Shown here: piece by piece, positions 7,865 through 17,060 of the stretch
Numbering within the stretch: position 1 is the stretch's first letter
Layout: each line of letters opens with the position of its first letter
Assembly: GCF_014199215.1 (NCBI RefSeq)
Contig: NZ_JACIJC010000006.1
Location: forward strand, 62,001-126,000
DNA: 64,000 nt
From: Sphingobium boeckii
GTDB taxonomy: Bacteria; Pseudomonadota; Alphaproteobacteria; Sphingomonadales; Sphingomonadaceae
Direction: 5' to 3'
Notes under the pieces: model-generated
What the model was told of the DNA's origin: nothing
The model's database searches: none
The model's input: the letters and a program-made list of their open reading frames with translations, nothing else
Made by a program: the position numbers and the translations under genes

Positions 7865-8080
7865 ATGATGGAGAGTGTGAGCGTGAGTGACGAACCCGGA
7901 CTGGACGAAGCCGACCATGAGGAAGATGGCGCGGAAGCGCTGAAGCTGGCCAAGGAGGCCGCTGCGGCCAAGGCGCGGCTCTACAAGAATGTGGGCATCG
8001 GCATGGGCGTCGGGGTGGGATCGGCCGCATTGGTCGCCGCCTTGCTCTATGCGAACCGCGGCAAACCCAAGGGCGAATAA
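7865..8080 (+). CDS. Small acidic membrane-anchored protein, function unknown
   Basis: A 71-residue protein. An acidic N-terminal part (DEPGLDEADHEEDGAE) and an alanine/lysine helix are followed by one membrane segment near residues 43-64 (VGIGMGVGVGSAALVAALLY) and a short basic tail. No family was recognised. The GC-rich base use is like that of the chromosome, so it lies outside the insert. The start may be ATG 7865, ATG 7868 or GTG 7883; the GGAGAG at 7870 would suit the GTG. Confidence 0.6.
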   Translation: MMESVSVSDEPGLDEADHEEDGAEALKLAKEAAAAKARLYKNVGIGMGVGVGSAALVAALLYANRGKPKGE

Positions 8081-8298
8081 GCCCGGAATTCCTTCATTTT
8101 TTACAAAATGTCTCCAGGGCGCAGCCTTGCGCCGTGCGGCGAGTGTTGCGCATTTGCATCGCCCCTGAAAGATTCATGAACGCTGTCATCTGCGCGCAAC
8201 AATTCGGGCTTTAAGGAGCCGCGAGTTTGCTGCACTGCAACGGTATTGGCAAATTGCGAATCTTGCACGCGTGGCTTCGGCTGCCAAGGGGACAATAT

Positions 8299-10911
8299 AT
8301 GAAGAAGACATTGCTTTACACGGTGGCGACCGCTGCCCTGATGATACCGGGCGCCGCATTCGCGCAGTCGACCGGCTCGATCGATTTCGACGAAGGTTCG
8401 GAAATCGTCGTGACGGGGGCGAGCGTCAACGATGGCGTTGCGGGCGTCGTGGTTCCCGATACAACTAAAGCCAAGGCAGTATTGAACCAAGAGTTCATTG
8501 CTCGTCAGACGCCTGGCCAGTCGGTCAACGACATCATCAACCAGCTCCCCGGCGTCAGCTTTCAGAATAACGATCCGTTCGGCTCTGCTGGCGGCACGAT
8601 GACCATCCGTGGTTTCGACAATACGCGCATCAGCCAAACCTTCGACGGCGTCCCTCTGAACGACTCGGGTGGTTATGCGATCTATTCGAGCCAGCAGCTC
8701 GATTCCGAGCTGATCGAGCAGGTCAACGTCAACCTCGGCACCACCGACGTGGACAGCCCCACCGCAGCGGCCTCCGGTTCGACCGTCAACTATCGCACAC
8801 GCAATCCTACCGATGAATTCAGCGTTAAGGCTGTCGGTTCGGTCGGCGATTCCCAATTTTTCCGCATCTTCGGATCGGTCGATACCGGGGTGTTCACCGC
8901 TGTTGGGACCAAGGCATTTTTCGCGGCTTCGAAATCAACGAACGATGTGCTGTTTAGCAACCGTGGTATCATCGACAAAATGCAGCTCAACGCCAAGGTC
9001 TATCAGCCGCTCGGCGACAATGGAGACTTCATCTCGGTTGCTGCCCATTATAACGAAGCGCGTAACAATCGCTTCGGGTCGGTGACGTTCCGCGACGATA
9101 GCGTTGGCGCTGTTCCCAGCCGGTTCCCGAATAATCGCGACGAACGCGATTATGTTATCCCATATTGCACCACCACGATGCCAGCCATCGCTGGCACGGC
9201 AGACGCGGCGACGAGCTGCGGCTCAACTTTCGACGAGCGCCTTAACCCGTCAAACACGGGCAACATTCGCGTCAATTCTCGCTTCACATTGGCCGATGGC
9301 CTCGTGCTGAGCGTTGATCCGAGCTTCCAATATGTCCGCGCAAATGGCGGCGGTACGGCTGTCGGCCGCGAGGGCTTTCGCGACATTAACCCAACGGGCG
9401 GCACTGGCACATGCGGCACCGCAGCCGGGGCGATCACACCAGCGATCTACTGCTCCGCTGGTTATCTTGCGGGTTCTCCCTATTTCGGCCGGGATCTCAA
9501 TGGCGACGGTGATTCGCTTGACTCGGTTCGTGTGGCTGCGCCCAGCGAAACAAATACTCGTCGTTATGGCCTGATCTCGTCACTGCGTTATGATATCAAC
9601 GACCAACACACCGTTCGTATTGCGTATAGCCTTGATTATGCCCGCCATCGTCAGACCGGCGAAGTCAATTTCCTCGCCGTCGATGGTCAGCAGGTCGTTC
9701 CGTTTCCTGAAACGAATAACCCGCTTCAGGACGTAACTGGTGCGGTTCTTCAGAAACGTGACCGTCTTTCGAAGGCAATCCTCAATCAGGTCTCGGGCGA
9801 ATATCGCGGCCAGTTTGGTGCTCTGACGGTCAATGCAGGCGTCCGTGCTCCTTTCTTCAAGCGTGATCTGACAAACTATTGCGCTACCTCAAGTGCGACC
9901 GGCTTCGTCGAATGTTTTGGTTCGAACGCTGCGGGTGCAACCCAATATGGTACGCTGAACCCCGCCATTCAGGGGCCGCAGCGTCGCGTGCTGAAATATA
10001 ACAAAGTGCTGCCAAACGTCGGTCTTGTTTTTGATGTTGCCTCGTCGGCAAGCGTTTTCGGCAACTATTCGAAGGGTGTGCAGGTGCCGGGCACGGACAA
10101 TCTGTACAATAGCTTCTTCTTTGCTGCGAACACGCCTTCGGCAAACCCAAGTCCAGAGACAACGGACAATTTCGACGTTGGCGTTCGCTACCGCACAAGT
10201 CGTCTGCAGGCGCAGGCTTCGGTATGGTATACGAAGTATAGCAACCGTCTGGCTTCAGCTTATGACCCCGAGACAGACCGGACACTTTATCGGAATCTCG
10301 GACAGGTTGATAAATATGGAGTAGACGGTAGTATTTCTTATCGCCCCACAGACTTCTTCTCGCTTTACGCCTTCGGTTCGTATCTTAAGTCAAAGATCAA
10401 GGACAACGTGCTGTACGGCGAATGCACAGCGCTGAACGCGGCGATCGGCTGTACTGCAATCGGGCAAGAGATTTTTGCGCAAACCGCCGGCAAGCGTGAA
10501 TCGGGTTCGCCGGTTTACACGTTTGGTGGTCGTGCGCAGGCCAATCTCGGCTTCGTAGAACTGGGCGTCCAAGCCAAACGCACCGGTCCTCGCTACGTCA
10601 ACGATCTCAATCAGCCTTTCACGCTTGGCGGCACGATCTCTGGCGGCGTCGCAACTGGCGGTACGCAGGTTTATGGAGCGAAAGCTCCAGCTTACACGCT
10701 GGTTGATCTTGACCTTCGCTTGAGCGCTGCGCCGCTTGGGCTTGGTGATAAGACCTATTTCCAGCTCAACGTGACCAACGTATTTGACAAGCTCTATGTC
10801 GGTGGCTTCGATGGACGTCTAGACTCGGGCTTCGTTGCCGCAAGCAACTTGCCGTTCGTGCAGATCGGTGCACCGCGAACCTTTATCGGCTCGGTCGTTA
10901 TCGGGTTCTGA
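8299..10911 (+). CDS. TonB-dependent outer-membrane receptor
   Basis: An 870-residue receptor. The ATG at 8299 is preceded by AAGGGGAC and starts a signal peptide (MKKTLLYTVATAALMIPGAA...FAQ). Next come a TonB-box-like stretch EIVVTGASV, a plug domain (QLPGVSF, MTIRGFDNTRISQTFDGVPL) and a long beta-barrel ending in phenylalanine (SVVIGF), the usual assembly signal. Such receptors import siderophores, sugars or other scarce nutrients; the ligand is not evident and no transporter or TonB gene is adjacent. Codon choice differs from neighbours (many CGT and GTT codons), which may reflect high expression or transfer. A hairpin with a T-run follows the stop. Confidence 0.9.
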   Translation: MKKTLLYTVATAALMIPGAAFAQSTGSIDFDEGSEIVVTGASVNDGVAGVVVPDTTKAKAVLNQEFIARQTPGQSVNDIINQLPGVSFQNNDPFGSAGGTMTIRGFDNTRISQTFDGVPLNDSGGYAIYSSQQLDSELIEQVNVNLGTTDVDSPTAAASGSTVNYRTRNPTDEFSVKAVGSVGDSQFFRIFGSVDTGVFTAVGTKAFFAASKSTNDVLFSNRGIIDKMQLNAKVYQPLGDNGDFISVAAHYNEARNNRFGSVTFRDDSVGAVPSRFPNNRDERDYVIPYCTTTMPAIAGTADAATSCGSTFDERLNPSNTGNIRVNSRFTLADGLVLSVDPSFQYVRANGGGTAVGREGFRDINPTGGTGTCGTAAGAITPAIYCSAGYLAGSPYFGRDLNGDGDSLDSVRVAAPSETNTRRYGLISSLRYDINDQHTVRIAYSLDYARHRQTGEVNFLAVDGQQVVPFPETNNPLQDVTGAVLQKRDRLSKAILNQVSGEYRGQFGALTVNAGVRAPFFKRDLTNYCATSSATGFVECFGSNAAGATQYGTLNPAIQGPQRRVLKYNKVLPNVGLVFDVASSASVFGNYSKGVQVPGTDNLYNSFFFAANTPSANPSPETTDNFDVGVRYRTSRLQAQASVWYTKYSNRLASAYDPETDRTLYRNLGQVDKYGVDGSISYRPTDFFSLYAFGSYLKSKIKDNVLYGECTALNAAIGCTAIGQEIFAQTAGKRESGSPVYTFGGRAQANLGFVELGVQAKRTGPRYVNDLNQPFTLGGTISGGVATGGTQVYGAKAPAYTLVDLDLRLSAAPLGLGDKTYFQLNVTNVFDKLYVGGFDGRLDSGFVAASNLPFVQIGAPRTFIGSVVIGF

Positions 10912-10935
10912 TTTACGTCAGATAAAAAAGTAAGG

Positions 10936-10963
10936 CCGCCGTCCCGCAAGGGGCGGCGGTTTT
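10936..10963 (+). terminator. Intrinsic terminator after the TonB-dependent receptor
   Basis: The stem CCGCCGTCCC (10936-10945), the loop GCAA and the partner GGGGCGGCGG (10950-10959) pair over ten positions with one mismatch, followed by TTTT. It lies 24 bases after the receptor stop. Confidence 0.8.
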
Positions 10964-11048
10964 GCGTTGGAGCTTTCGGCGCACGGATCGCCGTGGCGGC
11001 GTCGATTGCGAGATGTGCACGCGGCCATGCGGCGCTATGGCTGGGGCG

Positions 11049-13088
11049 ATGAATCGGCTGATCCTTCCTGGCCTGGCGGCTTGCGCGCTGATCGCGCCGG
11101 CTGCGGTGCGCGCGCAGGCGGTGACGGGCGCAATCCGGGGTGAGGTGACCGCCGCCAGGGGGCCGGTCGCGCGCGTTGAGGTGGTCATCGAACACAGCCC
11201 CACGGGGACGCGATCGCGCACCACGGCCGATGCGCTTGGTGCCTTTCTGATGACCGGGCTGCGCGCGGGCGGACCTTATATACTGACCATCGCAGCGCCT
11301 GGCTTCGAAACCTATAGCGTGAGCGGGATCATGCTGGCGGCGGGCGCGCCGCTGCGCCTGCCGATCCGGCTGGCAGCGCAGCAGGAATTGCTGGTGACGG
11401 TGGAGACGCTGCGCGCCACGCGTCTGTCCGCCGGCCCGATGACGCTTTACGACCCTGCCGAGATCGCGGGCGTCGCATCGGTGCGGCGCGAGATCCGTTA
11501 TGTCGCGCGGCGCGATCCGCTTGTGGATTCGTTCGTGAGGGCGGGGCCGGCGGGCGTTGGCGGGTTGTCGGTGGATGGCGTGCGCCTGGCCGGCGCGCAT
11601 GGCCCCGTATCGTTCGACGCGATCGGGCAACTCGCCGTGAAGATGGCACCCTATGACGTGTCGGAGGCACCGGGCGGCACGATCGATGCGGTGTTGCGAT
11701 CGGGCGGGAATGCGTTTTCCGGCACGGCGTTCGTCAGCAGCGCCGTGGATCGCGACGGCGTAGGCTATGGCGCTTTCCTGTCCGGTCCGGTCGCGCGGGA
11801 TCGGCTGTTCTTCGCACTGGCCCATGAACGCCTTGAGAATGATCGCGCATCGCTGGGGAGCGCGGGACGCGACTCGCGATATAGCGCGAAGATCGACTGG
11901 AATGCGGCCGAAGGCCAGCGCGCGGCGCTGAGCTATATCCATCATGATTTCGCGCCGCGCGACGGCGCGGGCGGATGGCGCGCCGGCGAGACGACCGATG
12001 CCGCCGCGCTGCACCTCAATTCGGACTGGAGCACGCGCTTGTCCACGCAGGCGCAATTCACTTATCGCCGGATCGAACGCGTTTCCGGGGCATCCGTCAC
12101 GGCGGCGCGGGCGCAGGCGATGGGTGGCGTGGTCGCGGCCCATCTGCAGCTTGGCCGCCACGCGCTGAAGGCGGTGCTCGGCTATGAGCGGGAGACGATC
12201 CGGATCGCACCCGTGTCGCTGCCGGGCGTGGTTCGCGCCGGCGATCATGCGGCGTCTCATTATAGCGCGGGGGTGCAGGATAGCTGGGATGCGGATCCCG
12301 CGCTGAACATCACCTATGGCCTGCGCCTCGATGCGCGCCGGATCAGCGGCCAAGCCCGGTCGGTGGTCCAGCCGCGCATCAGCGCGACGTGGCGACCCCG
12401 CAAGCGGTTGACGCTGCGTGGCGGCGCTGGCCTGTTTACCCAGACGGGACTGCAGATGCCGGGCGATCCCATGCTCGAGCCCGTCGGTGCGCCGATCGCG
12501 TTCGATCCCGGTTCCAGGCTGCCCTCGCTCTGGAAATCCAGCCTGTCACTTGATTATGTGATGGACCTCGGCCCGTTTGGCGACGGGTGGCGGCTGGGCA
12601 CTGATATCGTCTATGCCGCGGTGCGCCGCGATCCATTGTTCCCCGATCACGCCGACGCGCTCACCGCGGTGGCGCGCATCGCGACTGAGTTCGATTTCGG
12701 GCTTGCCGCGAATGTGGCCTATATCCGGCATGATGTGCAGGATGGTGATCCCGCGCAGGCGGCTCACCCGCGCTTCACCGATGACGTCCGCAGCACGATC
12801 AAATTCGCGCTGGATTATGCTCACGCTTTCGTCGCGGATTACAAAACACGGCTTAGCCTGTTCGGCGAATGGCGATCCTTCCGGCCGTGTGTAACGACCT
12901 GTGTTTCATCATCGATATGGGGATGGGCACCGCCCGACAGACGTGCGCTCGGCGTGGATCTGCACATCGATCAGGATCTGCCGCTGTCCCTTGTCCGCGG
13001 CGGGCGGCTCAAGCTCTTTGCCGATGTGGAAAATGTGTTCGCCGACCGCCATTCAGGGGCGCGGATCGGCGTGCGGTCCGCTTTTTAG
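11049..13088 (+). CDS. Oar-like TonB-dependent receptor with carboxypeptidase-regulatory domain
   Basis: A 679-residue outer-membrane protein. The ATG at 11049 gives a signal peptide (MNRLILPGLAACALIAPAAVRAQA). A carboxypeptidase regulatory-like domain follows at about residues 26-110 (GAIRGEVTAARGPVARVEVV ... APGFETYSVSG), then a plug-like region (GVGGLSVDGVRLAG, EAPGGTIDAVLRSGGN) and a barrel ending in SAF. Oar-type proteins are associated with protein or peptide transport across the outer membrane. It is GC-rich, unlike the receptor before it, so the two are not a recent duplication. Its stop overlaps that of the convergent HD-domain gene by 4 bases. Confidence 0.8.
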   Translation: MNRLILPGLAACALIAPAAVRAQAVTGAIRGEVTAARGPVARVEVVIEHSPTGTRSRTTADALGAFLMTGLRAGGPYILTIAAPGFETYSVSGIMLAAGAPLRLPIRLAAQQELLVTVETLRATRLSAGPMTLYDPAEIAGVASVRREIRYVARRDPLVDSFVRAGPAGVGGLSVDGVRLAGAHGPVSFDAIGQLAVKMAPYDVSEAPGGTIDAVLRSGGNAFSGTAFVSSAVDRDGVGYGAFLSGPVARDRLFFALAHERLENDRASLGSAGRDSRYSAKIDWNAAEGQRAALSYIHHDFAPRDGAGGWRAGETTDAAALHLNSDWSTRLSTQAQFTYRRIERVSGASVTAARAQAMGGVVAAHLQLGRHALKAVLGYERETIRIAPVSLPGVVRAGDHAASHYSAGVQDSWDADPALNITYGLRLDARRISGQARSVVQPRISATWRPRKRLTLRGGAGLFTQTGLQMPGDPMLEPVGAPIAFDPGSRLPSLWKSSLSLDYVMDLGPFGDGWRLGTDIVYAAVRRDPLFPDHADALTAVARIATEFDFGLAANVAYIRHDVQDGDPAQAAHPRFTDDVRSTIKFALDYAHAFVADYKTRLSLFGEWRSFRPCVTTCVSSSIWGWAPPDRRALGVDLHIDQDLPLSLVRGGRLKLFADVENVFADRHSGARIGVRSAF

Positions 13089-13678
13089 GCCGGCGCGCCA
13101 GCGCCCGCATAAAGGCTCTGCCTGGGCTTTTCGAACAGCGTCATCACCATCGGCTCAAAAAACGCCAGCGGCGCGCTTTCATACTGCGGATCGAAGGCGG
13201 ATTGATCGTATTTTTCGCAGAATTCCGCGCACGCCTCGAAATGCTCATGCCCGCGGTAAGTCTCGCGCAGGTCGCGGTCCATGCCGAGATAGTGAAAATA
13301 ATAATAGCCCTGGAATATGCCGTGATGGGCGGTGATCCAGTGCAACTGCTCGGAGACGAACGGCTTGATGATGGCCGCGCCGATATCGGGATGGTTATAC
13401 GCACCCAGCGTATCTCCGATATCGTGGATCAGCGCCATCACCACATAATCATCGGGCCGGCCGTCGCGGTGCGCGCGGGTGGCGGTCTGCAGCGAATGCT
13501 GGAGCCGGTCCACCGGAAAGCCGCCGTAATCGCCGTCGAGCAGCTTGAGGTGATCGAGCACGCGCCGTCCGCCGCGCGCTGCAAAGGGGATGAAATGGCT
13601 GGCGATGGTCGTCCAGTCCTGCTGGCTGCCCTCGGTCATCGCGGTGAACTGCGCGCGATCCTGCGGCTCGGCGGTCAT
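13085..13678 (-). CDS. HD-domain protein, possibly a diiron oxygenase of the PhnZ type
   Basis: A 197-residue cytosolic protein with an HD signature: H61 (RLQHSLQTA), the pair H85-D86 (ALIHDIGDTLG), H96 (YNHPDIG), further histidines at WITAHHG, and a late aspartate in EKYDQ. The layout fits the COG4341 group, which includes mixed-valent diiron oxygenases such as PhnZ as well as uncharacterised putative phosphohydrolases. Its substrate is unknown and no phosphonate genes are nearby. The ATG at 13678 was preferred over an upstream frame extension because the segment before it has no protein-like character. Confidence 0.7.
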   Translation of the reverse strand: MTAEPQDRAQFTAMTEGSQQDWTTIASHFIPFAARGGRRVLDHLKLLDGDYGGFPVDRLQHSLQTATRAHRDGRPDDYVVMALIHDIGDTLGAYNHPDIGAAIIKPFVSEQLHWITAHHGIFQGYYYFHYLGMDRDLRETYRGHEHFEACAEFCEKYDQSAFDPQYESAPLAFFEPMVMTLFEKPRQSLYAGAGAPA

Positions 13679-13800
13679 GGCGGCTTTCTCCCTGGCGTCT
13701 TTTGACCGAGAGGATAGCGCGGCGCGGCGGCATTGCAATGCGCATGGACCTATGTGCGCCCGGCCTTCACCTGGCCGTCACAATCGCATAAGGCACGGAT

Positions 13801-14898
13801 ATGGCAGTCATCGGCCTCGAAAAGCGCCCCTTCTTCGACGACAAGAACAGGGCGTTCTGGAACCTTCAGTCCGCGGGCTGGGCGGGCTATCTGATGCTGC
13901 GCGCCATCTCCAGTTTCTCCAACGGTTTCGCGCTGGAGCGCATGGTGCCGCTCTTGATCCATGTGGTCACCGGCTATTCGCTCACCCTGATCCTCGCAGT
14001 GATGTACCGCCTTGTCATCAACCGCACCCGGCTGGTGACCTGGGGTGTATCGGTCAGCGCGGTCGCGCTGGCGACGCTGCTCTATGCAACGATCGACGCC
14101 TGGGTGTTTTCCACGATCAACCGACCCGACGAACCCTTTGCCACATCGCTGGTGCTGGGCACGCTGTTCATCGATTTCACGGTCCTGGCGGCCTGGTCAT
14201 CGCTTTATTATGCAATCAATTTCTACCTGATCGTGGAGGAGCAGGCGGATCAGCTTGTCCAGCTCGACAGCCAGGCGAGCGCGGCGCAGCTTGCCATGCT
14301 GCGCTATCAGCTCAATCCGCATTTCCTGTTCAACACGCTCAATTCCATCTCGACGCTGGTGCTTCTCAAGCAGACCGAGCGGGCGAATGCGATGCTCTCC
14401 CGCCTGTCCAGCTTTCTGCGCTACACATTGGCGAACGAACCGACGGCGCAGGTGACGCTGGAGCAGGAGGTGGAGACGCTGAAACTCTATCTAGAAATCG
14501 AAAAGATGCGCTTCGAAACGCGGCTGCGCACGCACTTCACGATCGACGAGACCGTATCGAAGGCGCGGCTGCCCTCGCTGCTGCTGCAGCCGCTGGTGGA
14601 AAATGCGATCAAATATGCCGTGACGCCGCAGGAAGAAGGGGCGGATATCTCCGTCGAAGCGCGGCTGGCCGGAGATCGGGTGCAGATCACCGTGTCCGAC
14701 ACCGGTCCGGGCTTGAAGGACGCGATCGCAAGGCCCAGCTTCTCGACAGGCGTGGGTCTCGCCAACATTCGCGATCGCCTTGCCCAGGCGTTCGGCCCCG
14801 ATCATCGTTTCGATGCGGGTTCGAAACCATCTGGGGGGTTCAGCGTTGTGATCGAGTTCCCGATGATAGTGGATGAACAGCCGAAAGAGGCCGCATGA
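13801..14898 (+). CDS. LytS-type sensor histidine kinase
   Basis: A 365-residue membrane kinase. Four hydrophobic segments span about residues 24-145. The phosphoacceptor motif is YQLNPHFLFNTLNSIS with H174, followed by the N box LLLQPLVENAIKYA and the G box DTGPGL ... GVGLANIRDRL, which together define the His_kinase (PF06580) family. The partner is the LytTR regulator, which starts inside its stop region (4-base ATGA overlap), so the two are translationally coupled. The signal is unknown; no periplasmic sensor domain is visible. Confidence 0.92.
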   Translation: MAVIGLEKRPFFDDKNRAFWNLQSAGWAGYLMLRAISSFSNGFALERMVPLLIHVVTGYSLTLILAVMYRLVINRTRLVTWGVSVSAVALATLLYATIDAWVFSTINRPDEPFATSLVLGTLFIDFTVLAAWSSLYYAINFYLIVEEQADQLVQLDSQASAAQLAMLRYQLNPHFLFNTLNSISTLVLLKQTERANAMLSRLSSFLRYTLANEPTAQVTLEQEVETLKLYLEIEKMRFETRLRTHFTIDETVSKARLPSLLLQPLVENAIKYAVTPQEEGADISVEARLAGDRVQITVSDTGPGLKDAIARPSFSTGVGLANIRDRLAQAFGPDHRFDAGSKPSGGFSVVIEFPMIVDEQPKEAA

Positions 14899-15695
14899 CG
14901 ATAAGAACCATTCTGGTCGACGATGAAAGCCTTGCGATACAAGGGCTTCAACTCAGACTGGAAGCGCATGACGATGTGGAAATCATCGACACATGCCTGA
15001 ATGGCCGCGAGGCCATCCGCTCGATCAAGACCAATAAGCCCGATCTGGTGTTCCTTGATATCCAGATGCCCGGATTCGACGGCTTTTCCGTCGTGCAGGG
15101 GATGATGGAGGTGGAGCCGCCGCTCTTCGTGTTCGTCACCGCTTATTCCGATCACGCGCTGCGCGCGTTCGAGGCGGATGCGATGGATTATCTGATGAAG
15201 CCGGTGGAGCCCGAGCGTCTGGCCGATACGCTGGAGCGCGTGCGCCAGCGCCTGTCCGAAAAGCGCGGATCGGAAGAGGCCGAACGGCTGATGGAAGTGC
15301 TGACCGAAGTGGCACCCGAGGCGGTGGAGAATATGGGCGAGGCGAGCGAGGCTCATGCCTCCAACCGGTTCGAAAAGCTTATCAACATCAAGGACCGCGG
15401 GCAGATCTTCCGCGTCGACGTGGACACGATCGAACGGATTGATGCCGCGGGCGATTATATGTGCATCTATACCGGCGATAACACGCTGATCCTGCGCGAG
15501 ACGATGAAGGATCTGGAAAAGCGGCTCGATCCGCGGCGGTTCCAGCGGGTCCACCGCTCGACGATCGTGAATCTCGATCTGGTCAAGCAGGTGAAGCCGC
15601 ACACCAATGGCGAATGTTTCCTGGTGCTCGACTCGGGCGCGCAGGTGAAGGTGAGCCGCAGCTATCGCGACGTGGTGGCGCGTTTCGTTCATTGA
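14895..15695 (+). CDS. LytTR-family response regulator
   Basis: A 266-residue regulator. The receiver domain has acidic residues D9 and D10, the phosphorylated D55 in LVFLDIQMPG, and the switch lysine in DYLMKPVEPERL. A charged linker follows at about residues 115-155. The LytTR DNA-binding domain comes last, with the typical IERIDAAGDYMCIYTGDN and FQRVHRSTIVNLDLVKQV. It pairs with the preceding LytS-like kinase. Targets are unknown; LytTR proteins usually bind paired direct repeats, and the nearby convergent chrA is not an obvious target. Confidence 0.93.
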   Translation: MTIRTILVDDESLAIQGLQLRLEAHDDVEIIDTCLNGREAIRSIKTNKPDLVFLDIQMPGFDGFSVVQGMMEVEPPLFVFVTAYSDHALRAFEADAMDYLMKPVEPERLADTLERVRQRLSEKRGSEEAERLMEVLTEVAPEAVENMGEASEAHASNRFEKLINIKDRGQIFRVDVDTIERIDAAGDYMCIYTGDNTLILRETMKDLEKRLDPRRFQRVHRSTIVNLDLVKQVKPHTNGECFLVLDSGAQVKVSRSYRDVVARFVH

Positions 15696-15699
15696 TTTC

Positions 15700-15730
15700 C
15701 CGGCCTCCCTTTATCGCAAAGGGAGGCCGG
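15700..15730. terminator. Bidirectional terminator between the LytTR regulator and chrA
   Basis: A perfect 13-base stem, CCGGCCTCCCTTT (15700-15712) with AAAGGGAGGCCGG (15718-15730) and the loop ATCGC, sits between the two converging genes. The A and T positions at the stem ends let it serve both strands. Confidence 0.75.
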
Positions 15731-15735
15731 ATTTC

Positions 15736-17043
15736 TCACAGCGCGCCCAGCAGCAGTCCGCCGGCGGCGCAGATGGCGAGGGTGACCATCACCCCGCGGT
15801 TCAACGCGAACAGCAGGATGGCGGCCAGAATCGCCAGCAAGGCGGTGGTCCAGGCGAAGCTCTCTCCATCGGGCACATAGAATCGGACCGGGCCGGCGTG
15901 CGCCTCTGCTACGCGCGTGAACAGGATATGGAGCGCGAACCAGACCGTGAGATTGGCGATCACGCCGACCACGGCCGCGGTGAGCGCGGCGAGCCCGCCC
16001 TGCAGCTTGCGCGCATGTTCCAGCCGTTCGATCCAGGGCGCGAAAGCGAAGATCCACAGGAAACAGGGGGCGAAGGTGACCCAGGTGGTCAGCCCCGCGC
16101 CGAGTATGCCGGCCATCAGCGGCGAGAAGGGTTCAGGCGCGCGGAAGGCAGCGAGATAGCCCACGAACTGGGTGACCATGATCAGCGGCCCTGGCGTGGT
16201 CTCGGCCAGGCCCAGCCCGTCCGCCATTTCGCCCGCATTGAGCCAGTGATGCGACTGGACGGCTTCCTGCGCCATATAGGCCAGCACGGCATAAGCGCCG
16301 CCGAACGTGACCACCGCCAATTGCGAGAAAAAGACCCCGATCTTCCACAGGATATGCTCCTGACCGAGCATCAGCAGCACGAGCGCCATGGGTGCGGCCC
16401 AGATCAAGCCCCAGGCGATGATGGCGCGTATCGTGTGCCCGATGATCGCGCGGCGCGGCGTTGGCGGCGCATCGACGGGCTTGGGCGGCGCGAGCTTGAG
16501 CCAATCCGGGCGGACGGCCGCCACCACCATACCGATCGCACCGCTGCCGAGCACCACCAGCGGGAAAGGCAGATTGAACAGGAACAGCGCCAGGAAGGCG
16601 GCAAAGGCCAGGATGCGCTTGAACGGGCTGTTAAGCGCGCGGCGGCCGATGCGGATCAGCGCCTGCACGACGATCGCCAGCACCGCGGCCTTGATGCCCA
16701 GGAACAGGGCGTCAAACCAGGCAAGGTTCGCGGCATAGCCATAGAGGATGGAAAGACCCAGAATGATCGCCGCGCCGGGGATGACGAAGAGCAATCCGGC
16801 GGTGAGCCCGCCTTTCAACCCGTGCAGCCGCCAGCCGATATAGGTGGCCAATTGCTGCGCTTCGGGGCCGGGGAGGAGATGACAGAAATTGAGCGCGCGC
16901 AGATAGGCACCCTCCTCGATCCAGCCTTTGTCATCGACCAGTTCGCGGTGCATCAGCGCGATCTGCCCGGCGGGGCCGCCGAAGCTCAAAATGCCGATGC
17001 GCGCGAAAGTCGTCGTCAGTTCACGAAATGATGGCTCGGCCAT
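15736..17043 (-). CDS. chrA: Chromate transporter ChrA (long-chain, two CHR domains)
   Basis: A 435-residue membrane protein of the CHR family. It has two homologous halves: the first with SFGGPAGQIALMHRELV, the second with TFGGAYAVLAYMAQEAVQ. The first half also holds the family stretch FCHLLPGPEAQQLATYIGW, and the second LGLAETTPGPLIMVTQFVGY. About ten membrane segments are visible. Members export chromate, driven by the membrane potential, though some homologues have other or unknown substrates. A promoter candidate and a structured leader of about 90 bases lie upstream. No chrB regulator is adjacent. Confidence 0.92.
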   Translation of the reverse strand: MAEPSFRELTTTFARIGILSFGGPAGQIALMHRELVDDKGWIEEGAYLRALNFCHLLPGPEAQQLATYIGWRLHGLKGGLTAGLLFVIPGAAIILGLSILYGYAANLAWFDALFLGIKAAVLAIVVQALIRIGRRALNSPFKRILAFAAFLALFLFNLPFPLVVLGSGAIGMVVAAVRPDWLKLAPPKPVDAPPTPRRAIIGHTIRAIIAWGLIWAAPMALVLLMLGQEHILWKIGVFFSQLAVVTFGGAYAVLAYMAQEAVQSHHWLNAGEMADGLGLAETTPGPLIMVTQFVGYLAAFRAPEPFSPLMAGILGAGLTTWVTFAPCFLWIFAFAPWIERLEHARKLQGGLAALTAAVVGVIANLTVWFALHILFTRVAEAHAGPVRFYVPDGESFAWTTALLAILAAILLFALNRGVMVTLAICAAGGLLLGAL

Positions 17044-17060
17044 AGATACAATTCCCCTCT

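Noticed and set aside
10794-12353. A 519-codon open frame on the minus strand
   Set aside because: It spans the end of one receptor gene, the terminator and half of the next receptor; its translation is Arg/Ala/His-rich and lacks any domain.
15898-17031. A 377-codon open frame on the plus strand
   Set aside because: It is opposite chrA, which has clear membrane segments and CHR motifs; the plus-strand translation is low-complexity and charged.
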